A DNA stretch of 64,000 bases from Eremophila alpestris peregrina (Eukaryota; Chordata; Aves; Passeriformes; Alaudidae): NCBI GenBank assembly GCA_009792885.1, contig WMCF01000021.1:991876-1055875 (forward strand). The letters run 5' to 3'. The translations under genes were made by a program, and so were the position numbers. Numbering within the stretch: position 1 is the first letter of the stretch; every line of letters begins with the position of its first letter. This document shows, in pieces, positions 25,420 through 37,640 of the stretch. The notes under the pieces were generated by a model. That model did not search any database. It saw only the letters and a program-made list of their open reading frames with translations, and had not been told where the DNA came from.

Positions 25420-26180
25420 AGAGTATGCACCTTTTTTTTCCCTTAAATCAACCAAACAGAAAATTCACAATGAGGATGATCTTGTAATTACACACACGTC
25501 AGAACAGAGCGCATGATAGTTTGCTCAGATTTCTTTGAACGTTTCTTTAGAAGAATTTGGGAGGGGAGAGGGAGGGAAATGTTCATTGTAAATCAACTTT
25601 GGCATGAAACTTTTGTAAAAAGGTGCCCAACATGCATTACATTCTTTGTTCTGTGTTTTTCCTACATATAAAGCCTTGACAACCTGCTATTCTATGATTG
25701 ATGCACTTATTTCTTCTAAAATATCACTAACCAAGCATATCATTTTTATACAGTAAGTGTGTATTCAATTTCCTACAGTTTGACTGCTAAACAGGCTCAA
25801 TGGTAAAACAAATATATACTGCTGCAGTGCACTGTTCAGGGGGACCAATGGAAAACTTTGGAATATTTTTCATTTGTGCTCCCTTTGCTTTTAGTGGCAA
25901 TGAAATCACAGCAGGGGCACATGCTAACTATCCATATTTTCATGGAAGTTGTACTGTCATTGGGTGAAGTCTCCAACTACTGCAGACTTTGTGCAATGTT
26001 AATAGGAATATTATGATTCATATATTCTTGCACAATAAAGCAGAATGACATATCAGGTTTGCAGGCTCTCCTGACAAGGTATGAGGTTTTTATCTGGGTT
26101 TGTACACCACAGGCTTATCAGCTGAGTATCTGAACGACTATTGACATCATTATCATTCATAAATATAAACTGAGAGAAAA
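25420..26180. promoter_or_regulatory. candidate conserved non-coding block
   Basis: About 760 bases of AT-leaning, non-repetitive DNA with many short regulatory-type words: ACACACGTCAGAAC (CRE-like half site), TTGAACGTTTC, CATTACATTCTTTGTTCTG, ATTCTATGATTGATG (PBX-like TGATTGAT), CTTATCAGCTGAG (GATA plus E-box). There is no open frame of note and no repeat. Function is inferred only. Confidence 0.3.
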
Positions 26181-29100
26181 AGAATTCAAACTCCTGTAGG
26201 CTTAGCACTGGATCCCTGGCACTCCTGGACTGGGCAGGAGGATAATGGATCTATGAGAATTCCTGTATGTTTATGATGTACGAGGCATTTCAGCTGACAT
26301 TGAATCAGGTCAGTGGCTCCATTGGACAGGATGCAATGTCAATGGAACTGTTATGTATTATTGATGTCAGTCACAGAATAGATAAAAACATTAGCAAAAT
26401 AGCTTCCATTGCCATTTATTTTTTTTTTTCCTCAAATGACAAAAGGCACCAGCCCTTATTAAACACAAGAGGCCTCCACTCCAATGTTTCTGATTTTCAA
26501 ACAGTTTTGACTTGAAGAAAATGTAGGAAATTAGAATATACTGACAAAACACTTTTAAAATGACATCATTAAATCCCTACCCATCTTATTTTATATGAGA
26601 AGAATGGCTTAACTCCTTTTACTTACATTTTCATTTGTGGAATTAAGTTTTGCTACAAAAGAGAAATCTGCTCACTCTAGGTCTTACTTCTGCAAGTTGT
26701 TAGGCATGTGAGTCTTCACTACATTTTTGCTTATCTCCAGGTTATACATTACTGTACCAATGGATCTGTAGGAATAATTCTTATTTACATTGAAAGCAAC
26801 TTTAAACTGCTTGGTCTGTGACACCGAAGCACAAATTAGCACTTCTTCACACTGCCAATATCGTGAGAAGACCAAGATGCAAATCACACCCAATGGACTA
26901 CACAGATACTTAAAGTAAGAGGACATGTAAAAATTAAAAGCTTTTAACACGGATTACGCCCATTTTACCCAACGTCTTACCTTCACATTACACATTGCTC
27001 CCTAGATATGCAAACCCCTTCTGCTGCTGCCACAACTGACCCATTCCTAAGAGCATCCTCAAGCCCCACTAAAATTTGAGCTGCATTTTAAACACCATGT
27101 TAAAAAATAGGCATGTATGAATGAATATTTACAGGATTTAACACCTTATGAGGAGGGAAATAAGTACTGTAGGGCATGTCACCCAAAGACTACAGACAGT
27201 TTCATGGCATTCCAGATTATCCCAATCCCTTTAGTGACATTTTAAAACTTAAAGCAAGTAACACCATAAATTTCAACAGGGCCCTGCGCTATGAAATACA
27301 AGCATTCAAAGGTTGCACAGCTTCAAAGCACAAACTATACACTACATTTACCAATCAGCTCCATAAAGGGATAGGGAAAGGTATTTAGCTAATTTATATA
27401 CTTAGAGTTGTTTTGTGCTCATACCTTTGGTGGGCTCATCTGAGATTTACACATTTGCTCCTGCACTCATGAAGACAGCTTCATTCAGAGCAAAATTCAG
27501 CAAAATAAAGAATTTAATTTTAGTAAAGATTATGACCTTAAACAAATGTGATGAAGTTACAGGAAATGCATTCCAAAAACGATGTGTCTCTTTGCTTGTT
27601 TCTGTCTAATGAAGGGTTTGTTTGATCCTTCACTATGGTAAAGATTTATCTTATTGCTTCATTTCACCACGATATTCAGAACACCTTGGGTCAATTGGTA
27701 ACTTTTGGGCACAAAAATGCCCCAGGAATTCCAGTGTTAGACATTTGAGCCCTTGTCAGTAAGCTGGCCTCACCTCTGAAACTGCAGGAATTTACAAAGT
27801 AAGGAATTTTAATAGTAACACAACCTGATTGAGACTGTGTTGATTTTCATGATAATCCTATTTTAAAAATATTTTTCTTGTATTCATTCCCTGCAACTTA
27901 TCTTTGCTCCCTAGTTCTTTGTTGTGAACTAGGAATGCTTATAGGGTCATTAAAACTATAATTTGTGTACTGAAATTGTTGCCAAAGATAGGCTATAACT
28001 ACTCATAAGTGCTATCTTCAGAAGTTAAAGCAGAGTAATAATCTTTCTCTCCTCCCTCCCAAGGAGATACCACTAATTAGGAATTCTTTGATCCCACTGT
28101 CTCTGAGCAGAGATTGCTACAGGAAAGGTCATCAGGCCCCTGGCACAAGTATTCAACCTCTTACATGTAAGTGGACCAGGTTTTACAAAATATCGTGTCT
28201 TCTCTCTGAATAATTTATTTGAATAGTTGCTGTACCCCTCTTGGGTACCCAGTCTCTACCATTTATGACATTTGGTGTCAATTCCACAATTCTCTCCTAG
28301 TTCTGAACCAGAAACAAACATCAACCAATGAAGACTTACTGGTTATGCCTTGGTTCAAGCCAGATTTAAAGGATGCAAGAGCCACAGGAAAGTGCAAGAG
28401 GTGGTTTTTGGTTTTGTCTCATGCTCTTAACAATGCAGAAACCAAGCAAAACTACAATGGGTGATCCTTCTGTGTGTGTTTGAGACTGTGCCCTGGGTGG
28501 GTGAGAAAAAGTCATTTTTCTCTCTCTCCCCACTCCAGAGGTTCCCCACAGCCCCAGCATCATGGACAGGGTGAGCTCACCTTGCAGGAAGCAGGCTCAT
28601 CCCTCTGCCCTATAAGCTGGCAGTGCAGGGGATTTCATAGGCACATTCCCCATGAATTTAACTCTATTTAACAAAGACTGCACTATTTGTTCCCTTTCCC
28701 TGGTCTTTCCTTCCCTGCTAGCAAGTGGCTGTTGCAGTTAATCTAAGGAGATCCCTCCTAGGCTCTCTTTGCTCACAAACCCTCTTGTGCTGTAAAACAG
28801 ATAACTGGAAATTTTTATGTCCAGGTTCTTAAAATATTTTTAAACTTGTCCTCCCCCCGCTTCCCCAAGCCTTTTGATGTAAGGAGAAAATCTCACACAG
28901 TGCCTACCCTTATCTCCCCAAGAGAAAACAAAGAGAGTTAAAGGCAAATGTCTTCTGCAGAGACTGCCTTTTCTGTGCTGCTCTCCCCACTGTGTGCCAA
29001 ATAATGGCATCTGTTCCTGCTGTTCTTTAGTTCCCCCATCCAGCGTGTTTTCAACTTCCTGTGAAAATTTGTGGTTCTTAAATCCAAAGGTCACGTTTAA

Positions 29101-30749
29101 CACTTAAGTTCAGTGTGGAAGGATTTGGATTTGTTTCTCATAATTTTTCCCCCCCCAGCTCTCTTTTGAGAGTAGACAAAAGGCTTTCACCCCCTCTTTG
29201 CACTGCCTGTGTTACACACTCCAGCATACATCTCTGCAGTTTGGGTTAATACTCTGGGAAATATCCACTCATGTATTGATGAGCATTAAAGGATTGCTCT
29301 TTCCATGCCTTCTGCCAGGGTTCAGAGTGTTGTTAGCAGCACAAGCTCCTCTCACACAGCCCTCACTGTGTGATCAGTCTGCAGCATATAGGACTTCCCT
29401 CTGTCAGGTCTACACAACATTCAAGCTGCTTGTAAACAAAGCCACATTTCTAAGCAGAGATTCTCAGAGTGAATAGCCAAAATCCTACTCAGTTATGTAT
29501 GATGGTTTTCTGCAAGAGGAGCTGAACCCAGATCACCTAATTAATTATTCTTATGTGTTCATGTTGGACTCAAACTGGGATCTCAGAGCTGAAATGCAGT
29601 GAGAAAACTGGCTTTCTGCATTTTACTGGAGGTAGTTTGATTATTGATGTATTTTAGACCTGTGTTTATTCAATATTTCCCTAAAATATAATTTTTAAAA
29701 GTGCATATTTGTCAGCCTAACAGATTCCCTGAGAGATTTTGGGCATAATTTTAGAGAGACAGGCAGGGAATCAAAGGCAAAAGGCAAATACATAACTTTC
29801 TGCATTGACAGAAAAAAAAAAAAAAAGCCCAAGATCTTCATGGTTTCCTTTCTAAAATTAAGAAAAATGGTCTGTGCACATTACTGAACATTAATTTCTG
29901 TGCCAAGGAACTGGGCTACTCTGCAAAGCACTGGGAAAGGGCCAGAGAGCAGGATTTGGGGTTCACACTTCCTGAGTCTACCATGCCTTCAGCCTGAGAC
30001 TATCTTTTCTGTCTGAAAATTTTTCTGGCAAATGCCACTTTAGAGATAAAGGGAAAAAGATATCCTGAGGTGGGTTGGGATTTAATGATGTCATTTTAAA
30101 AGTGTTTGTTATGTTTCATTTCTGTTCGAGAAAGGGAATAAACCTCAGTCATCTGGTGCTCTGTGCTGGCTCCCAAGATTTTCTCTGCCCTTGATTCACA
30201 GGAGTAGGCAGAAGCCTTCATGTCCTTTGCTCTGCACACCCTGTGGATCTGGCATGGTCTCTCTCATTTGGTCCGAGAATCAGATGCTATTTCTGGTCTG
30301 AAGACATTTGTTCTCAATTGCCTACACAGTTCAATAGGATTTTAAGGTACATTTGTTAGGGATTATAAAGCACCTAAAGATGTATCAAGTGGAAGGGTCA
30401 ATACAAGATCAGGCTGTATTGTGTTACAGCGTGTTGCATTATGTGGTACGTCTCAATTCGCTGTTGGAAACCAGATGTGGCAGACAAGCCCAGCCTATTT
30501 TTTGAACGTTTGTAGATATTTGTAGAATTATGTCATCAGTGTTTAAAGATTTCCACAAAGATTTCAAGAAGTAGGTTTTCTCAAGTCTTCCAATCACTAT
30601 GAAAAGCTCAAATTCTGGTGGGTAATTGAAACACTCTATCCCAATCCAAAAAATAATAAGCGTAAAAAGAACTCTTTCATCTTTCATTCATAATATATAC
30701 AGAGCATGGCATGAATTTGCTACCTGTAAGGTGTATTGAATTTTTAATC
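26181..30749. other. non-coding unique sequence
   Basis: Several ATG-started frames of 60 to 92 codons on both strands, none with recognisable similarity. A 15-base A run is at 29812-29826. No transposon, exon or RNA gene seen. Confidence 0.5.
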
Positions 30750-31450
30750 ATCTATATATTTATGGTAAAGAGTAACACATTACTTCTAGCACACAAAAGC
30801 TTATGGCATACGATTATCCTTAATTAATGGGTAAGTGCAAAGCTTTATTATTCAATGAAACTGATTTATTATCTTAATTCTCCGACGTTCTACTTCGTGT
30901 TTCCATTGAAACCATTGTTTGCACCATGGTAACCAGTAACCACCATATGTACGTGATCCCTTTTATGACCTATATGTAATTAGGTTTTATTATTTCCTTA
31001 AAGCTGGAGTGCTGCCTGTGCGAGTGGCCTGGCTCCCCACCCCAGTGAACGAGGGGCAGGTCTCTGTCTGCCCTGTCCCTGCAGTAAGCAGGTGGGATTT
31101 CAGTGTCTCATTCCAGCCCTGTGTGTGTTTTCCCCAGCACACACTCTCCTCTCCCAGCAGCACGGTGTGCCTGAGCCTGTCTCCTGAGCCTGGCACAGCT
31201 AGTTAGCTGAGAGGACGTGAGAGGAGCTGAAAGCCAGTGGGTGTCGGAGCTGCCTGCTGGAGAGATCCCCAGCTAATTGCTAGTCCTAACAGGCACAATT
31301 AGCCGCTACAAGCCCTTTGAGATGGCCCTGGGCTTCTCTCAGGTAACAGCCATCACTAGATAAAGGCTGAAATACGCTGCATTTAGAGAGACACTTGCAG
31401 ACAGGGATGTCACAGGCTGCCAATTATGCTCTGCCTGTACACAGTCACTT
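30750..31450. promoter_or_regulatory. candidate conserved non-coding block with homeodomain and RFX-like words
   Basis: Left part: TCCTTAATTAATGGG near 30818-30832, and GCACCATGGTAACC at 30921-30934, which resembles one side of an RFX X-box. Right part: GCTAATTG at 31272-31279 and its exact reverse complement CAATTAGC at 31296-31303, separated by 16 bases. Between them is a GC-rich segment (31000-31200). All are short motifs and only suggest regulation. Confidence 0.33.
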
Positions 31451-34400
31451 CCAAGAACCAGACAAGACACATACACCTGAAGTTAAAGGGACAAGATGTG
31501 TACTATTTTGAACTACACAAGTGTGGGGCATGTGAAGATATAACCCTTCTCAAATTAGGTCGTGTCATCTTTTCAATTATCAGTTCTTGATCAAGTTCTG
31601 CAGTGTTTTTGAACATTTACTGCAAGCAGGATGTCCTGGAAAGCTCAGCAGGGGAGGGCTGCTTATATTTTTGCTGTATGTGATGTTACTTTAAGCAAAG
31701 TTTCGCCATCACCACACAGATAAAAAAAGGCTTGACAGGCCTCTCCTAAGCAAAGAGTGATGCTCTACCCTGTTGGGGCTGCAATCCATCTATTCCTCAC
31801 AGAGGAGGAGAGGCATACACATATGTAAAGATTACTTTTGAAATTAGTGAGTGTCCCCCATTTATCCATTAAAAAATTACCTTCTCTGAGCATCTCTGAC
31901 AGAACATTCTTCCTCTCCAAAAATGAACTTCAGTACAAAACCAGCAGCCTAGAAAGCCAGCCTGAAAAAACCAACACATCAGATTTTGAGAAGGATCAGA
32001 AGAAAATGGGCAGTTTCAGGTATCTATCAAAACAGAGCACTCCAGCAACAGCTTCCTACAGAAAATCATTATACAACAGTTCATAAAAATTCAAATACTT
32101 CAAAGTTGGAAATTCTAATAATTTCAAGATCTAAGTCTGAGTTGTGGTCATTGGTATTAAAAAAAAAAAAATAAATCCCAAGACACATAATGAGCACAAA
32201 TTGTGGCCCCTGAGTCAACCTTAGTAAGTCACTCACCTCCCACTTGCACACTCATTTAAAAGATATTCAGAAAAAATTTACACAAAACTTCCTCTGAAGA
32301 AAACTTCCTATGTTGTTGCTCTGAGAAATGAAATTATTCCATTGCTTACCTTCAGGTCACTCATCTCCTGCCCTTCTGATAGAACATCAGGTCTCCAACG
32401 TGATTAACAGCACATTCTCAGGGTATTCATCAAAATCTGATTTGTTACAGGTAGTTTGACAAACTGAAAATTGATATTAAGAAATTTCCTTTTTTTTTAA
32501 AATTTAATAGCTTAAACATTTCATATTTCTTCCTTTTTCTTTTTAACAGCATCTTAAATATCATCTTCCAAATCATGTCACATAGAATAGAGCAGGTTAA
32601 TATTTGGAAGTTAGCTTCCCCAGTTCCAACTGGTACCACTTAGGAATGGCTCTTTGTGTTAAGGAAGCTTGAAGATTTCAAATATAAATTTCTGTTTTTT
32701 CAGACTCACTTTAAATTTTCCCAAGAGCTTTTTGATCTTAATATGGAAAGTATGCAAAATCTCTAATTACTAATTATGGAATAGTTAAATTCTGTTAAAG
32801 GATAAAAATTACTTGACACAGTTGGTTTCACCTTTCAGAATTAACAATGAAGCTCCAAATGAAGGATCATAAGTTTTGTTGAGACCTCTGTGTTCTTACT
32901 TATGTGGAAGGAAAAGGAAACCAGTGAATGGATCAGCAAAATATGTTACCTGCTCTGAGGCTTTTCTGATAATGATCTACTGATGGATAATTCCAGTGAA
33001 GATTGTTTGACCAGATTCCAGGTAAAAGAACCTGGGGAACCTTTGTCATTTCCAGCGTTCATTTTAGATTCCAGAGGCATTTTATTAGTTTGTTTGTTAC
33101 AAACAAGTTTGTTTTCCTTATAAAGAAGAGTGGATGTCTTTGAAATTTATGCAAAATCAACATGCTAATATTTGATTGCAAACCAAGGAACCATCAAAAA
33201 AACTATAAGGAAAGAATGAGTGCTCTATTATTAAAATAGCAAAATAAATAGAAATACATTTTTTCCTTTTTACAGATACATTTGCAACCAAATTAGCAAC
33301 AAGATCTCCTCCAGTATAAATAAAAAAAGGCTTGCACTTACCTATTAATTAAGAATAATGGAATGCCATAAGCTTTTGTGTGCTAGTGGTACTGGTAATT
33401 TGTTACTCTTCTGTACAATAAATATGTAGCTGATTAAAAATGCAGTGTGGCTTACATACATTAAATTCATCCTGCACTGAGTATTGATTCCCTTTGCTCA
33501 TCCCTGGTAGCCCACTGCACTCAGGGCAGGTAGGCTTTGGCCCTCTCAGGTAAGGAAGAAAAGTCTCTGGCAAGGCAGAGAGGTTTAGGAGCACAAATCT
33601 CCCAGGCCAAGGTCCTCAGTTCCCTGATCCAGCTGCAGGAACTCCTGCAGCCTTTCTGCACCATGGAGGGACAACAAACCAGACCCAGCTGGTCTCCCCT
33701 GGGACAGAGTTTCCCACCTCCCTCTGAGCTTTGGAGGTTTTAGGGACCAAACAGGGCTCACGGAAAGCAGATTCTCCTTCCCAGCTCAGGTTTGGTCCAT
33801 GGCTCTGGTGTCCCATCTCCAGCTGCCAGTTATCAAAGGGAATTACCACCTCTAGCTTCACTCCTTCCCTGCTTCCCATCCCCAAAAGTCAGGGACTAAA
33901 AGATACAATGGAATATGTCTGGTAATTTGTACAGCAGAGGAGAAGCAAATGTACCAAGGATAACGTCCTGGCAAAAATGAATTAAATTTCCCAAGCAAAT
34001 TAACAGACACAGAACTTGTGATCTCCTCTGGGGGAAAAAAAAGAAAAAAAAAAAAGAATTATGAGAATCAGGTGACTTCTTATTCCTGTGAGTAACAGGA
34101 TTATTGTGCACACCACTCTGTGTGCTCCTCAAACATTCTGCTGCCTATGGCTTCACACAGCATTGCAGCATTGGGGTATTTTTACTAATTGACTAATTAG
34201 GCCCCAGCCACTCCAGGTGTTGTTACATCAAAGTAAATATCCCAACTTTCATTTAATGGTGACCACACCTGAACTCAGAAATTATTATTTAGATGTGGAA
34301 GTTAAAGCAGATGCATTTTAAATATTCACTAATATACACATGGAAAAGATCTACAGCATCATGCATTGGACCAAATTAAGCCCATCCAGTATCTTCCCAT

Positions 34401-36532
34401 TTCAGACTCTACAGAAATTGAATTTTTTTAAGTGATCTAAGTCCTCACCCATGTGGCACTGACACATCTATGTATTGTTTTGCTCTAAATGGTTATTTAC
34501 AGGGTTTTTTGCCTGCAAAACCAAATATTTAGAACATCACCTGTGAGAAACTGAACTTGTCACCTTTGCTGTAGCTTATCTCATCTAATTTGGGTCAATT
34601 ATCACTCTGTACGTGTTAACACTACATACTTAATTGCTAATAATCTTAGCAGATAAGAAGGAGAAGTGAAAAGTTGGTTCTCCTGGGAGAAATCAAAATT
34701 TGCTCCCCAAGGGAAATGTAGAAGGGAAAAAGATGAAAAAAAGAACCAGAAAAAAAAGATAGCTAACGAAGAAAACAAAAGATGAACAATGTGCAATGTT
34801 ATCCCACAGAATGATAAGAAATGCAGTGATCACATGCTCCAGGAATAAGTCATGTTGATGCCAAATTTAGCCCTCTCTGCTTGGGCAGTTCTATGGGGTG
34901 AGTGCATGGCCTGGACCATGGTCAGCCAGTGTGGCTGCTCTGACAGTCACACAACCCTCTGCTGCCACCCCCAGAGGACTGTGACATCCAGCCAAGGAAC
35001 TTTCAGCATGTCTCCATGTCACAGCATTGAACAGAGAATATTCACCCTGTGACTACATCACTGACTTTAGCACAGTAACTGCTACATGGAGAAATATTAG
35101 GTAGGGGGGAAAAACAACCAAAAGAAACCTGATATTCAGAACCTAAGGTTTTTAGATTAACCATCTTCCTTTACAAAACTGATCATGCATCTTTACAAGT
35201 CCAAATGCCAGTTTTATGTATTAGCCTTCAACATTCAGTGTCTGATACCAGGGTGATGGAGCTTCTGCCCATTACAAACTCTGAGACCAACTCATTCACT
35301 AACAATATTTGCTGCACTTGGACTTGAAGGGTGCAATATTGACCCCATTGGATATGGTGTGGTTTGTGACACCTGATAGGATCTGAAACCAGAAAGGTAT
35401 GGCTATAGGACATAAAATAAGATATCAGAATATAGAGAGCCAAGGAGATAAATTCTGTGAAAGCACCTGATCAATCCAGCTGAGCAGAGTTCTGCTTTCC
35501 TGAACCCCAGGAAACAGGCATGTAAAATATCTGTTCCTTGATGGACCTGGCAGATGTGATGCCAGAAATAATTCTACTCTGATTTATTTTTTGTAGCTTT
35601 ATCTAGTTCCCTATATTAAACCTACAATCCTAAAATAATTTTAGGGCCATTTATTTTTATGTCTACCAACAGTAGAGTTACCCAAATGTTAAAAGCCTAT
35701 GCTCATAGGCCCATAAAAGCACTGTTGATTAGATTGCAGTATTTCAGTTTTTAGTTATCAACACTGACACTTTGGGAAAAAATTGAGTACAATATACTTC
35801 TGTACACATTGCAGTGTTTTTAACCATTTAGTCAGTACCACGTACATCAAATAGACACCATAATAAAACAGAAATGCATTAAACATACATCTGGAAGCAC
35901 TTTGTAACTGACTTCTGCTTATGAAAATGACTGTACATAATTTCATCATTCACTTTAATTCAGTCACATGCTGCAGTCAGAGGAGTCAGATAACACACTG
36001 CAATAAGATTCAAGCATAGATTTCTCCTTGTGCTAAATTCTGTGCTTTATCTGTCAGCCCACACTTGCCACCAGTTGTGAGTCCATAACTTGGCTCCAGA
36101 GGCTGCAGCAATGGTGCTGGGCACAGCAGAGACCTGCTGGGGCTCACAGACTCACCCTCCAAAGTGTCTGTGCCCTCAGCAGCTCAGAGCTTCCCTGGGA
36201 AGGCACTCATGGCAATTCCAACCTGACCCTCAGGCAGCTTCACCAGGGGCTGTGAGGGGAAACCAGACCTTGCCTTCCATGACCAGTAAAGTGCAGGATG
36301 TTTGCACAAGGTACCTGCTCTTCTCTCTGAGTTTGACCCCTCACTGCTTGGTTTGAACCATTTCCTTACAGGCACTGCAGGATGAAGAGCCACCAAGTGT
36401 GTACAGCTCTTTTCATACTGTAAGTTTTTCACTTCCAGCCACACAAGGAGTATTTGTAGCAATAGCAGAGGTGACAGCAGGACACTGCAAAGAAGCCCCC
36501 ACCCTCCTGCAGTATGACCAGTGGGAGGCTTG
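31451..36532. other. non-coding unique sequence
   Basis: AT-rich DNA with a GC-rich patch at about 33480-33880. A 13-base A run lies at 32159-32171. No transposon or exon recognised. Frames at 33537-33925 on both strands overlap in the GC-rich patch and are considered spurious. Confidence 0.5.
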
Positions 36533-36860
36533 CTCTAAAAGGATGTGCATCTAAAAACCACTTCACCTTATCTGCTGGCATTCCTCTACAAATACCAACT
36601 AAACCCCAGGAATGGGCCCTAGCACTGAGGAGTTTTGATGCTTGGCCACTCTTGCAACTTTTAACTACCATGTCAATTCATCAGAGAATGGCTGAAATGA
36701 TTAGCACAACAGGCATATTGTAGCTGCTAAAAAAACAACCAAACAAACAAAACAAACAAACAAGCCCAAAAAAAAGCCCCCCAAAAAACACCCTACACCA
36801 ATCTACATTGTCAATAGCAACAACAAAACCCCAGCAAAATATCTCTGGTCTCCATGACAG
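36533..36860 (+). repeat. copy 1 of a 0.33-kb duplicate flanking an adapter junction
   Basis: This segment runs from CTCTAAAAGGATG to CTCCATGACAG and is repeated, with the same two ends, directly after the adapter at 36861-36898. The first 205 or so bases differ from copy 2 at 11 positions; the last 70 or so are identical. An (AAAC)n-type tract in the middle differs in length. Copy 1 is joined at its left to unique sequence, copy 2 at its right to other unique sequence, so probably one of the two is an assembly artefact. Confidence 0.95.
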
Positions 36861-36898
36861 CTGTCTCTTATACACATCTAGATGTGTATAAGAGACAG
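36861..36898. other. Nextera mate-pair junction adapter (two Tn5 mosaic ends, artefact)
   Basis: CTGTCTCTTATACACATCT at 36861-36879 is followed immediately by its exact reverse complement AGATGTGTATAAGAGACAG at 36880-36898. The 19-base word is the hyperactive Tn5 mosaic end, and the head-to-head pair is the circularisation junction left in Nextera mate-pair reads. The minus-strand translation across it contains SYTHLDVYKRQ, which I recall as a recurrent contaminant peptide in predicted proteomes. This is not bird DNA and no natural Tn5 transposon is present. Confidence 0.98.
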
Positions 36899-37234
36899 CT
36901 CTAAAAGGATGTGCATCTAAAAACCACTTCACCTTATCTGCTGGCATTCCTCTACAGATACCAACTAAACCCCAGGAACAGGCCCTAGCACTGAGGAGTT
37001 TTAATGCTTGGCCACTCTTGCAACTTTTAACTACTGTATCAATTCATTAGAGAACGGCTGAAATGATCAGCACAACAGGCATATTATAGCTGCTAAAAAA
37101 ACAACCATCCAACCAAAACAAACAAACAAACAAACAAGCCCAAAAGAAAGCCCCCCCAAAAACACCCTACACCAATCTACATTGTCAATAGCAACAACAA
37201 AACCCCAGCAAAATATCTCTGGTCTCCATGACAG
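36899..37234 (+). repeat. copy 2 of the 0.33-kb duplicate
   Basis: It begins with CTCTAAAAGGATG directly after the adapter and ends with CTCCATGACAG before unique sequence (TCACATTTCC). It is eight bases longer than copy 1 because of the A-rich (AAAC)n and C-run part. Substitutions relative to copy 1 are all transitions. It could be the second haplotype or a paralogous copy that was chained in through the adapter read. Confidence 0.95.
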
Positions 37235-37487
37235 TCACATTTCCAGGGACACCACTGGTTATCCTGTTTAATGGGTTAGTAGCTGTGGCTCAGTAGTATT
37301 TCCAATCTTTTCTTTAACTTGTTCAATTATAAAATCAACCTTATATGGACTGATTTATTAAAAAAAACCCCACAAAGACTTCTTTGTTTAAAATGTGAAG
37401 AGACATCTTTTGACAAAAACTGGAGATTTAGTTAAGATTCAGTACAATAGAAAAGGTTTCCAAATTGTCTACTACTCAGTGATCTGA
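37235..37487. other. non-coding unique sequence
   Basis: AT-rich, no feature recognised. Confidence 0.5.
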
Positions 37488-37640
37488 AAATACTTTATAA
37501 ATATTATATTATCTAAGTTTCAGTGCAGTAATCATTCATACAACAATCCAGGCAACTAAATAGAGGTATCTCTTTTGTAAGTTGAGGATTCTAAAGCACA
37601 GAAATACTAAACAAGTGTTAAAAGAAATTACAAGATTTCT
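37488..37640 (-). mobile_element. MIR-like ancient SINE remnant, minus strand
   Basis: The plus strand resembles the reverse complement of a MIR 3' half: TACTTTATAAATATTAT, a stretch with ACAACAATCC, then TTGTAAGTTGAGGATTCTAAAGCACAGAAATACTAAACAAGTG. This parallels 'TTTACAGATGAGGAAACTGAGGCACAGAGAGGTTAAGT'. Divergence is high, so assignment to MIR rather than a related L2-end element is uncertain. Confidence 0.45.

Noticed and set aside
36861..36898. Genuine Tn5 or IS50-type transposon insertion
   Set aside because: There is no transposase or cargo between the ends, the ends abut directly, and they match the engineered mosaic end used in library preparation.
36681..36947. 88-codon minus-strand reading frame
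   Set aside because: It crosses the Nextera junction adapter and includes the contaminant peptide SYTHLDVYKRQ.
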